From positions 1 through 64,000 of the forward strand of contig JAMZAV010006190.1 in the NCBI GenBank assembly GCA_024449915.1: 64,000 nt of DNA, read 5' to 3'. Position numbers and translations under genes: made by a program. A model generated the notes under the pieces. The model saw only the letters and a list, made by a program, of their open reading frames with translations. It did no database searches and was not told the origin of the DNA. Positions 10,051 through 22,020 of the stretch are shown in pieces. This DNA is from Sweltsa coloradensis (taxonomy: Eukaryota > Arthropoda > Insecta > Plecoptera > Chloroperlidae). How positions within the stretch are numbered: the first letter of the stretch is position 1; each line of letters starts with the position of its first letter.

Positions 10051-10192
10051 TTTCCACACCGATTTCAGCAAGGCATTCGACAGCGTAGACCACAGCCTCC
10101 TCCTACTCAAACTGCAAGGCTACGGAATATGTGGTTTAGTACACAAACTCTTATCTAGCTATCTATCTGGTCGAACACAAAGCGTATTGATT
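10051..10192 (+). pseudogene. CR1/Jockey-like reverse transcriptase, 3' fragment
   Basis: Encodes FHTDFSKAFDSVDHSLLLL followed by LLSSYLSGRTQSV, which is RT motif A (catalytic Asp in DFSKAFD) and the next helix. It ends at GATTGATTGGATATTGC, a short bare head of family S, so the 3' side is also broken. No YxDD motif remains. Confidence 0.7.
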
Positions 10193-12345
10193 GATTGATT
10201 GGATATTGCTGTTTTGTTTTGATCAATGAACCCCCCACCAAAAAGCCAGTTTAATAACACTATTGTAACTGGTCTGTGGTCTGGACGTCACAAACCAGTG
10301 ATGAAATCATTTCTTATAAAGTTTGTCGGCCAGGTTGGTCAACACAATGGTTTTGCTTGCAAATGTATAATTAGGTAATATTTTAATCAGCATCATGGCA
10401 TACCCCACAAGTGCAATATGACATATATTGCAAGTGTATGTCAAATAACAGCAGGTGTCAATTAAAATAAAACAGTATACAGGCACAGACGCCCCCCACC
10501 CCACCCCCACCCCAAGAACACACACATAAAAAACCTTACTTTCTCAAATTCAAATTTAGGCATGTCATTGATATAATTGTGAGAGAACGGCTGTATTTGT
10601 TGAAAGTTGCCTGTAGGACAATATTATATAAACACATCAATTATCAGGGCTCCCACTGGCTGGACACCCCCAAAAAAGTAGGATAAGTAGTCTATTTAGT
10701 AAAAAAAAAAGTAGTCTTTTTAGTAGGCTAGCCATAAAGTGGCATTAAAGGGTAGGATGCCCACGCAATTTTAAAATTAATATAGGGATGGATGATGTTT
10801 GATGAATGATCGAATTTTGAGAAAAACGGTTATATAATAATAATGCTCAAGTCAGGATTCGAACCTACAATACTGGAACTAATGTTTACCTCACCAGCGC
10901 CCAATCGTAGGGTACGTTTTTTTGTTTGATTTTATCTAGATAAAAGATGAGAAATCAAATATGATTAATTTCTGATAGTCCAAAAATAATGGACAACGGA
11001 TAGTTTTTTTTATGACAAAGAAATGTCCTAAATAATATTTTTATTTTAATATTATAATAAACTGTTAGTGTTATTCCTCGTAATGCCACTTGATGTTGTT
11101 AGACATTGCTCAAAGAGGCGAATGTTCTTCCCTTCAGAAGTATTTGGTTAATTTTGATGATTTAAAAATAGAAACGTGTTACATTTTACGCAATAGTCCA
11201 AAAAATATTATTTAAAAATAAGAAAATTTTTAATCTGTGTTACTGAAGTTAAGGTGTTTTTTTTAGTGTGCTACTGAAGTTAAGAGGAAGGAGGACTATT
11301 GATTTCGTAGTGGTAAAGTAAATTGTATATAACTATTAGACCAATAGATCAATACCGATGATTTTTTTTCTCGTACAGGGAACTTCTGTCAAATGAGTGT
11401 GTATTGTTCAAATTTCTTAAAATCTCGTTGGCTTATCAGCAAATAATTTTTAAAAACAACTTTTTCATGGGACCAAATACTAACAAAAAATTTAAAGGGC
11501 ATCTATTCGGGGGTTCTAATTAGAAAGTATTACGAATTTCGTAGCCGTACCTTAATTAGACAAGCGATAATCTTAAATGTAAAATAGGATAAAATTTGGT
11601 GCGAAAGTTGTGCCCTCTATAGCAATGTCTCTGAACTACCACAACAGTATGCATGTTTCTTGGGCGCGCGAGCGAGAAGTACGGACAGAGAGATTGATTG
11701 ATTGAGTGATTGATTGTGTAACGAAATGGTTTCTCCTGCCTTCATTAGACCTTCAAAATATTTTTCGAATAGCTCATTTGCATGTCAAAATGCAAATTTT
11801 ACTATAATCTATTCAGCAACTGATTTGCATATCAAAATGTAAATCAGCCAAGGTTAATATAATAAATAACAATGTAACAAGGGTGTAATCAACGCATCGC
11901 AATTAACGAAAGTTGGCAAATGGGAACGCAAAATCACGCAGAAGATGGGAAGCAGAAGTTAGAAAATATAAAAATATTACGCCTGGCGTGCGAGGGCATA
12001 AAAAGACGAACGTAAACCAAGGTTCTAGCCTGAAGCTACCTAGATGAATGGGGATGAATGACAGGCCGCCGGTAGACAGTGTCGCAATGTGCGATGATGC
12101 ATAAACACGAGCCAGCTAGACGGCATTAAGCTGCTTGAACGAACGGAGCAACACGAAAATAATTGGGTACTAGGAAGAAGCCAGGGCTGCGAATCGAGTC
12201 GAGGCTAAGATATACTCTGAATGACACAACCATAAAGGCCAGGAGAGATAACCCAGATAGGATAGGCGAGGAGCGAAGCTAAACCAAGCAAAATTTAGAA
12301 CGGACAAGGTTTAACTAAAAACACAGATTTCGGAGAATTCCTGTT
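10193..12345. other. AT-rich sequence without recognised gene
   Basis: No coding homology seen. About 10852-10916 contains a minus-strand B-box-like GGTTCGAATCC, probably a tRNA-derived fragment without a clear fold. GATT repeats near 11694-11715 resemble the family S tail but are not followed by its body. Confidence 0.35.
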
Positions 12346-12357
12346 TTCTTCCCCCAT

Positions 12358-12605
12358 ATGAAGCGAGGGAGCGAATTTACATTGGGAAAGGGTATTTGAA
12401 ATTGAGATTGGCGCACATAATTCGAAGCGGGAGCGAAGTGACATTCGGAAAGTGTTTTTTGAAATGAGATTGGCGCGAATATTCGAAGCGAGGGAGCAAA
12501 GGACATTCGGAAGGTGTATTTGAAATTTGTGATTGCCGACATAGTTCGACGCGAGGGAGCGGAGTGACAGTCGGAAAGGGTGTATTAAATTTGTGAGCAC
12601 GTGAG
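12358..12605. repeat. Tandem repeat, four ~60-64-bp units
   Basis: Units start with GCGAGGGAGCGAAGTGACAT or close variants at about 12364, 12428, 12488 and 12551, each followed by TCGGAAAG(G)TGT and TTTGAAAT. Apparent ORFs on the minus strand simply follow the repeats. Confidence 0.75.
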
Positions 12606-14980
12606 ATAAAGCAATCAGCAAGAGAGGAGGGGTTAACTTTAGGAAACAACATTTGAAATGTACTAGCCGAATTAAGCCGTAGGGACGTACATCAAGGAGA
12701 CAACGCCTAACCCAGAGGTGACAGGGACGGGAGGCAAGTGACCGGCAGAGGCACACGAAGGCGTACCCTAACATAAAAAACACTTGGATTACGGTCCTGT
12801 GATTTTCCCAAAATCTGTGCGTCCGAATCGTAACTTTTTCCCCATCATCTTTTAAACAACGGTCCCAAAACGGGGATTATGACGCGTAGTCGACCAAATT
12901 TTTTCACTACGAGAAAAGCACGAGACGTAGAATACACGCGAGAGTACAGCAACGAGAACAGTCAGTTCGGAGTGAGGGCCCAGGAAAACATCGGGGAGTA
13001 AAGGGCCCTCTGGGATGGGAGATGCGACTTTCCCGAAAGTCGGGAGAGGAGGGAATCAGTGCCTCTTTTTTAAATAAATTTTTCGCGGCAAAAGCCCCAG
13101 TAAAAAACAATATGTTTAATAGCCCCGCGAAAATCTGAAAATTTAAAATATATATATATATATTATAATAAAAAAAGACGGAGAACACAAAATATAGAAG
13201 CTTTGTAATACAGACCTAAAATCTCCAAAATTGCTACCCTGGAGTTAGCAGCTTGCGAGGTTCTCTCGAACGGAGCTAGGGCCTATATCGACTTAAATAA
13301 AACCCAAGAGCAGAGTTAAATTTGTTTGCTCTCTCCTGACCCAGGAAAGAGTTTGATAGAAGGCTTGGGATTGGGTGTTGTTGAAGGGGAAAAAGGTGTA
13401 GCAATTGTAGAATAGAGGATTTTTGTGAAAAGGGCTGAGAGAGTGAAAAGGGATTTGGTTCTAAACCAAACACGTAAAAAGAGCTGTTTTTTTTTTTGGA
13501 AAAGGTTTAAAAGGGTTTGTAAAAAAAAGAGCGAAGGGTTCTTCTGGGGAAAGACCACCCCGTAGCCAGTGGTTTCTAGCGTTCATCGTCACTTGCGGGG
13601 GATTTCAGCAGGGAAGGGAAAAAACGAAGGAGAAAAAAGGGGTTCTGACACTCCCAGAGGCAAAAGAAAGGGGGGAGGAAGAAAAGAATTGCAAGACGAA
13701 GAAAAGAGCCCCTGCATAAGGAAAACCCATTTTAAAGAAGAGGGGAGAAGGCAGAAAGAGGAGGCTGAGGCTTAAGAAAAGATCTGAGTAAAAGTTGACG
13801 AAAAGGAAGAGAAAAGGGAAAAAGAGAGCTTGAGCGAGGAAAATTTGCAAGAAGAAGCGAGATAGGAAAGCTTTTCGGAGGCGTTTTAAAAGGAGAAAAG
13901 GGGCTGCCATTTCTGCTCAGATAGGCTAGAGTCATTTAAATGGATATACAGCCAATGAGCTTCCCCACGCGGTGGCAAGATTGCACGATCCCAGTAAAAA
14001 CTATTTTCCAGCGCTCTTGCACAATAGCTTCGGATTGAAGCAAGTTGCCAAGCATCAGCGTGGGATTTCTGAGATTTCAGAAAAGCTATCGAAATAGCGG
14101 CTTTGAATAGCTCAACCTTGGGCAGCTAAAAGCTTTGGGTGAGCCCGCCCTGTGAGGCAGGACAATGCCAAAAAGTGATGTTTATCACATAATCAAGATG
14201 ATTTCACCCCCCGCTTTGGCCTTTCAATCACTATTTTTCATTAAAGAGGGTCGATTTTCCCAAAGATCCTTTCAAGGACTGAAGACATGGCCGCAGAGGG
14301 TAAAAGAAAAAATCACACAGTACAGATAAAACTGAAGAGCCCAGTGCCATAGGAGAGTGGTAATGCTTTGACTAAAAAACAAAACTCTGTCAAGAACCTG
14401 CCTGCCTTCCTACTGGGTGGTGTTTTGCACCACAGAGGTTGGGAAAGGATAGTCCCATTTTTAGAAGTGGAGAGGATAATTAACATTGGTAACACAGCGC
14501 CGCCGCATTGAAGGGGGGGCCAGCAAGCTGTTGTGCCAAAAGAATCCCTGAGGCGATGAAGACTCGTTTTTTACAGGAACCCTCCCTAGGGGACAAATCG
14601 GGGGTACTGTTACTACTTTTCATCCCAACTAAACAAGGTGAAAACCCCTAAAAATTCTCAGCTAGGGCACTGGGGAGGAGATAACAAGATTCTTTGACGT
14701 TTGCAAATCAGTCAACATTCTACCCAGAGGAAGCTAAATAAATTCCTCACGAGTGTGGACTAAGGGTGGGGGGGGGCGTTCACAAATAAGCACAAGCGGT
14801 CTTCAACGCTGGAAGACAGCTATGGGGGGAGACAGGGTAGAAAAGAAGTTCCCGTGGCATTTAATATATAATATATATATATATAATAAAAAAAATTTGA
14901 AATTAAAAAATATATATATATATATTATAATTTATATAAAAAAAAAATTAGTAAATGATAGCAGTTGTAATAAAAGTATC
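12606..14980. other. Indel-rich unassigned sequence with a purine tract
   Basis: No gene recognised. About 13590-13890 is almost all A/G on the plus strand, which produces spurious Phe/Leu/Ser-rich minus-strand ORFs. (TA)n runs lie at 13147-13165 and 14868-14932. Many odd homopolymers suggest a low-accuracy consensus. Confidence 0.4.
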
Positions 14981-14983
14981 CCA

Positions 14984-15055
14984 ACGGGGGATCAAACCCC
15001 GGGAACCTCTGGTTTAAACGCGCCATAGTTTGCCATTGAGCTACCGAGACATAAG
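14984..15055 (-). other. tRNA-like sequence (SINE head or tRNA pseudogene)
   Basis: Read on the minus strand it has an A-box-like TAGCTCAATGGC, a T-arm CGGGG-TTTGATC-CCCCG with a perfect 5-bp stem (B box) and ends that can pair with wobbles. The D and anticodon arms do not fold convincingly, so I call it tRNA-derived rather than a functional tRNA. Confidence 0.45.
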
Positions 15056-15083
15056 ACAACCCCTTCATTAAACGCTTTTTGTT

Positions 15084-16105
15084 GTGTGCAGGCCTATCAG
15101 ATCCAAGGTAAAAAAGGGGCCTGCGGGCTACCTTTACCAGCCAGCCAGAGCCGAAGGGAAAAAAGGTTGCCACGACGTAGGTGAAACTGCTCGGGTTGGT
15201 TCCCAAAGGCAGGCCTACCCGTCCAAGGTACAAACACCGGGCACTGAGGCCCTTTACCAGCCCCCAGAGCCGAAAACAAATTTTTGATTAAATTTTGCTT
15301 AACGTCTCATATTTATGAAAATTGGTAATCGAACAAAGGGGAGGGACGAAAGGATGACGCGGGGTGACAAGGGGGGATGGGCCGTGCTGGTCAGAACCAT
15401 AAAAAGCTTATGGGGGGCAGGGGTTTCCCCCCAGTCGTGGTCGTCTCCGTTTTGTGTCATCATCCGTCGTGATTTCATTGTCGTCGCCGTCAGGGGGGTA
15501 GAGGCAGGGGGAAAGGGGTTCCCCCGACGACGCCCCCAGAGCTGCATAGTTTCAGGGAGATGAACTCCCAACTCCCTTATCACGGGCCATACACGAAAAG
15601 GTGGCAAGTTGGAATTTGATGGCCCCAATGAACAAGAAGGTTGCCTACGACGTAGGTGAAACTGCTCGGGTTGGTTGCCAAGTGCGGGCCTACCGATCAA
15701 GGTACAAACCCCGGGCACTGCAGGCTACCTTTACCAGCCACCAGAGCCGAATAAACAAGAAAGTCGCCACGAGTAGGTGAAACTGCTCAGGTTTTTGCCA
15801 AGTGGGGCCACTTTCTAAGGTCAAAACCGGGGCACTGCGGGCTCCCTTTACCACCAGCCAGACCCGAATAAAACAAAAAGGTTGCCTACGGGTGGGGAAA
15901 AACGGTAGGTTGGTTGCCAAGTGCGGGCCCTACCCGACCAAGGTACAAACACCGGGACTGCAGGCTACCTTTACCAGCCACCCAGAGCCGAATTTTTTGA
16001 AAAAGAAGGTTTGCCTACACGTAGGTGAAACGCTCAGTTTAATTGCCAAGGCGGGCCCATCCGATCCAAGGTACAAACACGGGCACGCGGGGCTCCCTTT
16101 CCAAA
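15084..16105. repeat. Tandem array of ~125-bp units interrupted by S7
   Basis: About six units contain GGTTGCC(A/T)ACGACGTAGGTG, GAAACTGCTCGGGTTGGTT, CAAGGTACAAACACCGGGCA and TTTACCAGCCACCAGAGCCGA. Two units precede S7 and four follow. Units differ mainly by single-base indels. Any proteins predicted here are repeat artefacts. Confidence 0.75.
15285..15626 (-). mobile_element. Family S, copy S7 (indel-rich)
   Basis: Full-length by landmarks (TTTTGCTTAACGTCTCA to AAGTTGGAATTTGATGGCCCC) but with many single-base gains and losses in homopolymers relative to other copies, unlike S6 or S14. Inserted into the 125-bp array. Confidence 0.7.
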
Positions 16106-18515
16106 AAATGTGGGCAAAACATCCCAGGAACATAAAACGAAGTTTTAATCGCGATTTAAAACGAATTTGGGCTTTTAAACCCAAAAATATACTAAATTCA
16201 CCCCCTTTTTACGCGAAAAATATTGATAGTTTTCGTTTAAATACGATATTTAAAAAAATTTTCGCAAATTTACGAAAAAATTTAAAATTTTTGCGAGAAA
16301 TTTTTTTAAAATCCCGCCAAGCCGGTTCCGGTGCCCCATTTTTGATTGAAGGAAGTTCACCATCGAGCGGCGTGCGCTAGCCGCGCCAGCCGAGCGGAGC
16401 AGTCACTGAGCGCCGGATAGGCTTTTCGGAGTTTTGAACTAGGCCTAGCGTGAAATTAGGATAGTCCCTTCCCTTGTTGTTTTTCTGTCGCATTTTTCGC
16501 GTTTTAATTGCAGTTTTACTACGCCGCTTCGAGATGCCAAACCGAGTGTTTCGTTGAGGGAAGGGGTTTGAAGAGTTTTAAAACAGAAGGGTTCTAGTAA
16601 GTGACGGAAAATTTTTTATGTATAAAAATTCGACAAAAAAACTTCAGGCGGACAGAAAAGACACGTTGGGAAAACACGTTGCCCGCGACGTGCCTAAACT
16701 TCAAAACAAAAGGTTGCATCATTTTCATCGTCATTAAAAGCGCCCAAAAGGGCTGTTTATGAAGTTTTTCGCACTCAAAAAAGTGAAAGAAAATAATGCT
16801 TTTATTCTCCACCACCACGGAACGTTTCTGTCTGCGGAATTTGGGGGAGAAGTTAGATAACCCCAAAAATTTGCGAGTGGATTCCGTTGAAAAGGAAACA
16901 ACCCCATTTGCCTTGTCAATAGGAACGGCAGCAAAAACATCCCCCAAATTTTTGGACACAAAAAATGAGAGTGAAAATGGGTGTTAAAAATAAAAAAAAA
17001 AACTTTTATGTGTGACGAGACGACAGACAAGTAGGAAATTGTATTTTTAATATCCCGTTCGTTGCTGGACCCTGTGATCATCAATGTGTGATCTTGTAGC
17101 AAAAAGCTGTACTTGAAAAAACCCCAAAGGAGCCACTGTAGCAAAATATTTTTGAAACTTTGATAGGTACGGATAGAATATTCCCAAATTTCTCGGTGTT
17201 GTAGCTATGGGGAAGGAATGACTCCTGGTCAACCACTCAGGGGGCCCAGTGGGGGGACGAGCTTGAAAAATGTCAATGTTTGGGGCCCCCAAGGTAAATC
17301 TGGTGGGTCGTTTGGCGAATAGCTGACGAGCTTAACCTACAGTTGCTAAAAAAAGTTTTCGTTTCAAAACGCGAAAAAAGTAACATCAGTAGCTAGATTT
17401 TTGCAAGGAAAAATGATGATGAAGAAAAATTGATAAAATAAAAAATCTTCCCCCTGACAGTCCAAACAAGATGGAACACAGGTTTTGAATCAGCGATGTA
17501 CAAAATGAACATCTTTAAGATATCTTTCCTTCATGGATAGCTGGGGGATGAAACAATGGTGTAAAGTATTGAAGAACATGACCCCCCCCCCATTTCTTGG
17601 GTTTCAATAAATTCAAGCGGTTGTCGCAGACAATGTTTCCGCATTTCTAGCCTAAAAATTTCCCAGAAGGAAAATTTTTACCCAACAGCAAATGTTTTGC
17701 ATTCAAAGTTGAAAATTTTTCAAAAAAATGCTTGAACTGTTAAGAAGGAAGTGTTCTCCCTGAAATAACTGCGTTTTTTGTCAACAAAGTCGGCAACCAA
17801 AAAAACTGAAGCCATTGTATATACGCCATTGTCAATACTGCACATTCAGGGAATGGGCGGAAGCGTGAGCAACTTGGCGTAAATGGGGGAAATGGTAAGT
17901 AGGGGGATAAAACGTAATAATTTCGTCGTAAACAGATGATCATGACATCGTCATCCGATAACCAAAGGGTTTTCAAGTGAGGAAAATGAAGAGATGAGGA
18001 TGATGATGAACACCGCAGCGAGAAAAAAAATATTTTTATTAATTTTTTTAAAAAATCTATCCTATTCAGTAAAAAAATAAAGTTAAAAAAGTTTGATAGT
18101 GGAACAGTAAATTAAAAAAAAAAGAAGAGAGCATGAAATCACTTTTGCAAAAGAAAAGACGCCTGGAAAAGAGTTGCTACACTTTGGGAAAAAAATCGAA
18201 AGAATTGACAAGAAGACCTTAAAAAAATATGAGCATTGGGAGGAATTTTTTTAGCAAAGGTGCTCAAAATTTATTTTTCAAAAAATTAATTTTTTAACAT
18301 ATGTTTACGTGGGTTGGTTTAAATTATTGGGAGTTTTCGCACCTATTGCGTTTGTTGGTACATGTGTTTGCGATTGGGAGGGGTGGCAAAAGGGATATTT
18401 TCAAGTCAGCTATTACCCATGTGTTAATTTATTTTTGTAATGCGTCATGTTTAAAATCCTTTTTATAGAGGGCATTTTTTTTCCAGAGCCAGATCCAAGG
18501 GTGGAGGGATGGGTT
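16106..18515. other. Unassigned indel-rich sequence
   Basis: Short coding-like patches on the plus strand (for example around 17005-17040, CDETTD-like, and 17770-17850) hint at a decayed transposase, but frames change every few dozen bases and I cannot name a family. The rest is A/T-rich. Confidence 0.3.
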
Positions 18516-18585
18516 TGCCCCAGGACCCGGGATCAAACTGTGAAATATTTTCGCCAGGCTACCAGAATACCTAAAGCCTTTTAAA
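18516..18585 (-). other. tRNA-like fragment
   Basis: The minus strand shows TGGTAGCCTGGCGAAA (A-box-like) about 25 bases before GTTTGATCCCGGGTCC (B-box-like). The shape suggests a degenerate tRNA-derived SINE head. Low confidence. Confidence 0.3.
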
Positions 18586-18852
18586 ATAGCAAGGTACCAC
18601 CCCTACCTTTTAGAGAAAAAACCAGAAAGAAAGAAAGAATTATGTGTCCGTCGACGTCAACGAGGGTTTAGTCTGTGGCACGCGACTCCATAAAGATGCG
18701 AAGTCCCTTCTGGGGAAAAACTTTGACAGGCGTTGCGCCGTCCGTAGCTTGTACTGGACGGGGTGTTTTCCCCAACAAATGCCGGGTACGCAAACTTTTT
18801 GGATTAAAAAAACAATACGTCAAATTTAAACTTTTGTATTATATTTATTTTT

Positions 18853-20160
18853 AGGGAGCTTCAACGGGAAAAATTATTTGCGCCTCCAAAAAATTTGGGG
18901 AACATGTATGAAAGTAAAATACGGTTAATTAGGTTAAATGTGTTTTTTTAAAATCATTGTCATGAAAAGAATTTCCAAGGTCGATATATTTTTTGACAGC
19001 CAAATGGGAAAAAGGGATACATGCTAAAATTTCATATGTAAAAATCCAAATTTCCAAACATAATCATTTTCATTTTCAGGAAAACGTTGCCAACGTCGTC
19101 ATAATGAATGCAAGCAAAATGCTCAGGATTTTTTTATTTTTATGAAAAAAAAATGTCTAGTTTGTCGATCAGATGCTAAGGGTTTGAAATTGATAAATTT
19201 TTTTATGTTTTCATAAAACAAAAGTTTTTCATATGAGATTTAAAAATTTTAAGGAGTCTCAAAAAACCCTCAACTTAGACAGTTCAAAAACAAATGGAAC
19301 GGATAGCAACACACACATGTCGCAAATTGGAGCAATCTTATCTCTGGTAAAAAATAGGCATGGGTGAGGTGGGGTGCCCTATTCGTACTCGCGCCAATAC
19401 AATTTCCTCACGACGAGAAAGTATGGAAGAAGGGGGTGTACTTTTCAGGAAAGACAGGGCCACAAACGCAGTTTATTATTCGCAAAGCATTCCAAGAATC
19501 CTGACCTAGTTTCAACATTGGTTCTTTGAACCTACTGGGACATCAGGAAAAAGGGCGAGGCAAAATCGTTATGCTTTTTGCGTTCAGCCTGGGTTTCCAA
19601 GTCAGCCTCCTCTTGCCAGAGATACCACATGACCAGGGGCCAGCGAACTTTTTTGTAGCCCCTGGATAAGTTTTTTTCCCTTAAGAACTGAATGTCAATT
19701 TTAATGGGAGTAAGAACATGACGTGGAGTGCCTGAAGTCACTTAAAAATATCTGAACATACCCTGAAGCTTCCCATCGTTTCATAATATATCTAAAACTT
19801 CTCGTAGGGATAAAAATTTCAGCAGTAAAAAAAACCATGTCATGAAGTCTGAAAAACCAACATACTGCCGCCACAATAGTAAGCGCAACCAACCTTTCGA
19901 GTCGGGTTTTTTGATCCCTCAGTGAAAATAATTTTAAGGGATGGTATTCGTGACAAATGCTTGAAAAAAAAATTGAAAAATTTTCTTGAATTTTGGGCAT
20001 TATATCGGCAAAGGTCGAAACAAATTTAGGGTTCCGGAAGGAGCCATGGAGGGTTTCGGCTCAAAACGAAACTCAATAGATTGGGTACATCAAAATTTAA
20101 AATTTTAAAAAGATGTCTACAAACGTTAATCCGACAGGGAAGGGTGCCAAAGGTTTGGTA
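18853..20160 (-). mobile_element. I-type non-LTR element, copy I-1 (3' part, indel-rich)
   Basis: This repeats 20184-21536 almost end to end: the GGGAGCTTCAACGGG 3' end, an AT-rich 3' UTR, the RNase H coding region and part of the linker. Many small indels break every frame. It stops at GGTTTGGTAT and abuts the 3' end of copy I-2, giving a head-to-tail pair. It could be a 5'-truncated second insertion, or a poorly corrected duplicate introduced by assembly. Confidence 0.65.
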
Positions 20161-20162
20161 TT

Positions 20163-21643
20163 AGTAAAGTATTAGTAGTTTTAGGGCGCTTCAACGGCAA
20201 AGGAGTATGCGCGCCTCCAAGATATTTAGTTAAACTATGTATGAATGTTAAAATACGGTTAATAAGGTTAAATGTGTTTTTACTATCATGGTCATAAAAA
20301 AGAATGCCAAGGCTCGATAATATTTGTAGACAGCCAAATCGGGAAAAGGTTTATACATGCTAATATGGTCATATGTAGAAAATGTCAACTTACCAAACAT
20401 AATCATAATCATTACAGGAAACCGTTGCCACGTCGTCATAATGATAGCAAGTCAACATGCTTCATGGGATTTTTTTATTTTTAGATGAAACTGTCATAGT
20501 TTGTCGATTTAGATCTAAGTTTAGAAATCTGATAAGTTTTTTCACTGTTTGCATAAACAAAAGTTATTCAATGATTAGATTTAAAATTTAATGGAGTCTC
20601 AAACCATCACATACTTTAGAGCAGTCAGTCAACAAATGATGAACGGATAGCAACACATCACACGTGTCGCAAATCGGAGCAATCTTATCTCTGGTAAAAA
20701 GATATGCATGGGTAAGGTGTGTGTGCCCTATTCGTACTCGCGCCAATACAACCTCCTCACGACGAGAAAATATGGAAGAAGGGGGTCGTACTTTCAGTGA
20801 AAGAAAGGGCATCACACGACGCAGTTTATTATTCTGCAAAGCATTCCAACAATCCTTACCTAGTTTCAACATATGGTTCATGAACCCACTGTGGACATCA
20901 GGAACAGGTACGAAGTCAAAATCAGTTCATGCTTTTTGCGTTGCAGCCTTGGCTGCAACGTCAGCCTCCTCGTTGCCAGAGATACCTACATGACCAGGGA
21001 CCCAGCAGAACATGATTTTGTAGCCTCTTGCATGAAGTTTCTCCATGAAGAACTGAATGTCAATTACTAAATGGTGAGTAGAGAACATGACGTGGAGTGC
21101 CTGAAGTGCACTTAAACTATCTGAACATACCATGAAGCTTCCACATCTTTGTTTCATAATATATCTCAAAGCTTCTCGTATGGCATACATTTCAGCAGTA
21201 AAAACAGAACACATGTCATGAAGTCTGAAACCAGCACTATTGCCGCCACAAAAGTAAGCGCAACCAACCTTCGAGCCGGTTTAGATCCATCAGTGAAAAT
21301 GAATTTAAAGGTATGGTATTCGTGACAAATACCTTGAAAACTAGTTTTGAAAATTACGTCTGATGTTGTGGACTTATTATATCGGCAAAGGTCGAAACAA
21401 ATTTCAGGTTCCAGAAGTAGCCATGGAGGGTTTCGGCTCAAAACGAAAATCAATAGATTGGGTACATCAAAATTAAAAATTCTAAAAAGATGTCTACAAC
21501 GTAATCCAACAGGAAGGGTCGCCAAAGGTTTGGTATCGAAGTGACGGACAAATCTCTCATCAAAAAGAGCGTCATGAGATGGGTGGTTACGCATTGCCCG
21601 GATCTTCAATACGTATCTGCCCAACAAGTAGTTCCGTCTTTCT
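20163..21643 (-). mobile_element. I-type non-LTR element, copy I-2, 3' part with RNase H
   Basis: Minus-strand coding for the region downstream of RT and an RNase H domain. Visible blocks are FIFTDGSK (first Asp), AEMYAIREAL (Glu), VCSDSLSALQALH (second Asp) and GHVGISGNEEADVAAKAA (last Asp), so all four acidic RNase H residues are present, but frameshifts near 21170-21300 and 20900 split the ORF. The 3' terminus ends in TACTAATACT-type repeats (plus strand AGTATTAGTAGTTTTAGGGC). APE-RT-RNaseH non-LTR elements of the I superfamily (I, Nimb) have this layout. It joins the Gypsy segment at 21643/21644. Confidence 0.75.
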
Positions 21644-22020
21644 TTCCATGTAGACAATCTGCTAAGTCAGGGTTTTCCAAAGGGCTTAACCACTAGAACT
21701 AGTACATGGGGCGTAGCAAGGTTCTACCCTTTCCCTGACTCAGAGATTGCTGACCAAGACCGTACTGTGTTTTGAGGAATTCAGGATGAAAGATGAACAT
21801 GGTTTTACATAGTTAAAAGACGTGTTTCAAACATGAAGAGAATGCCTTGTTTATTACACATAGAATACTGAAGTCTGAATAAGACTGTGTGTCTGACTAG
21901 CGTGGTCTCGAACCCTGGACTCCCAAGTTAATGACTAACAAATAATGACAAGCGTTCACTTATGTTGCCTGCTTACCCGATTTTACCACAAGCTTGTTGG
22001 TGGCAACACTGTCCAGTCCT

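Noticed and set aside
13600..13935. Minus-strand Phe/Leu-rich membrane protein
   Set aside because: It is the complement of a purine tract; overlapping frames are equally hydrophobic and no start or conserved motif is seen.
14984..15055. Functional tRNA gene on the minus strand
   Set aside because: The T-arm is good but D and anticodon arms do not fold; more likely a SINE head or pseudogene.
21890..21935. tRNA-like B box (GGTTCGAGACC on the minus strand) near the Gypsy 3' end
   Set aside because: No A box or pairing arms at proper distance; probably chance or part of the element's 3' region.
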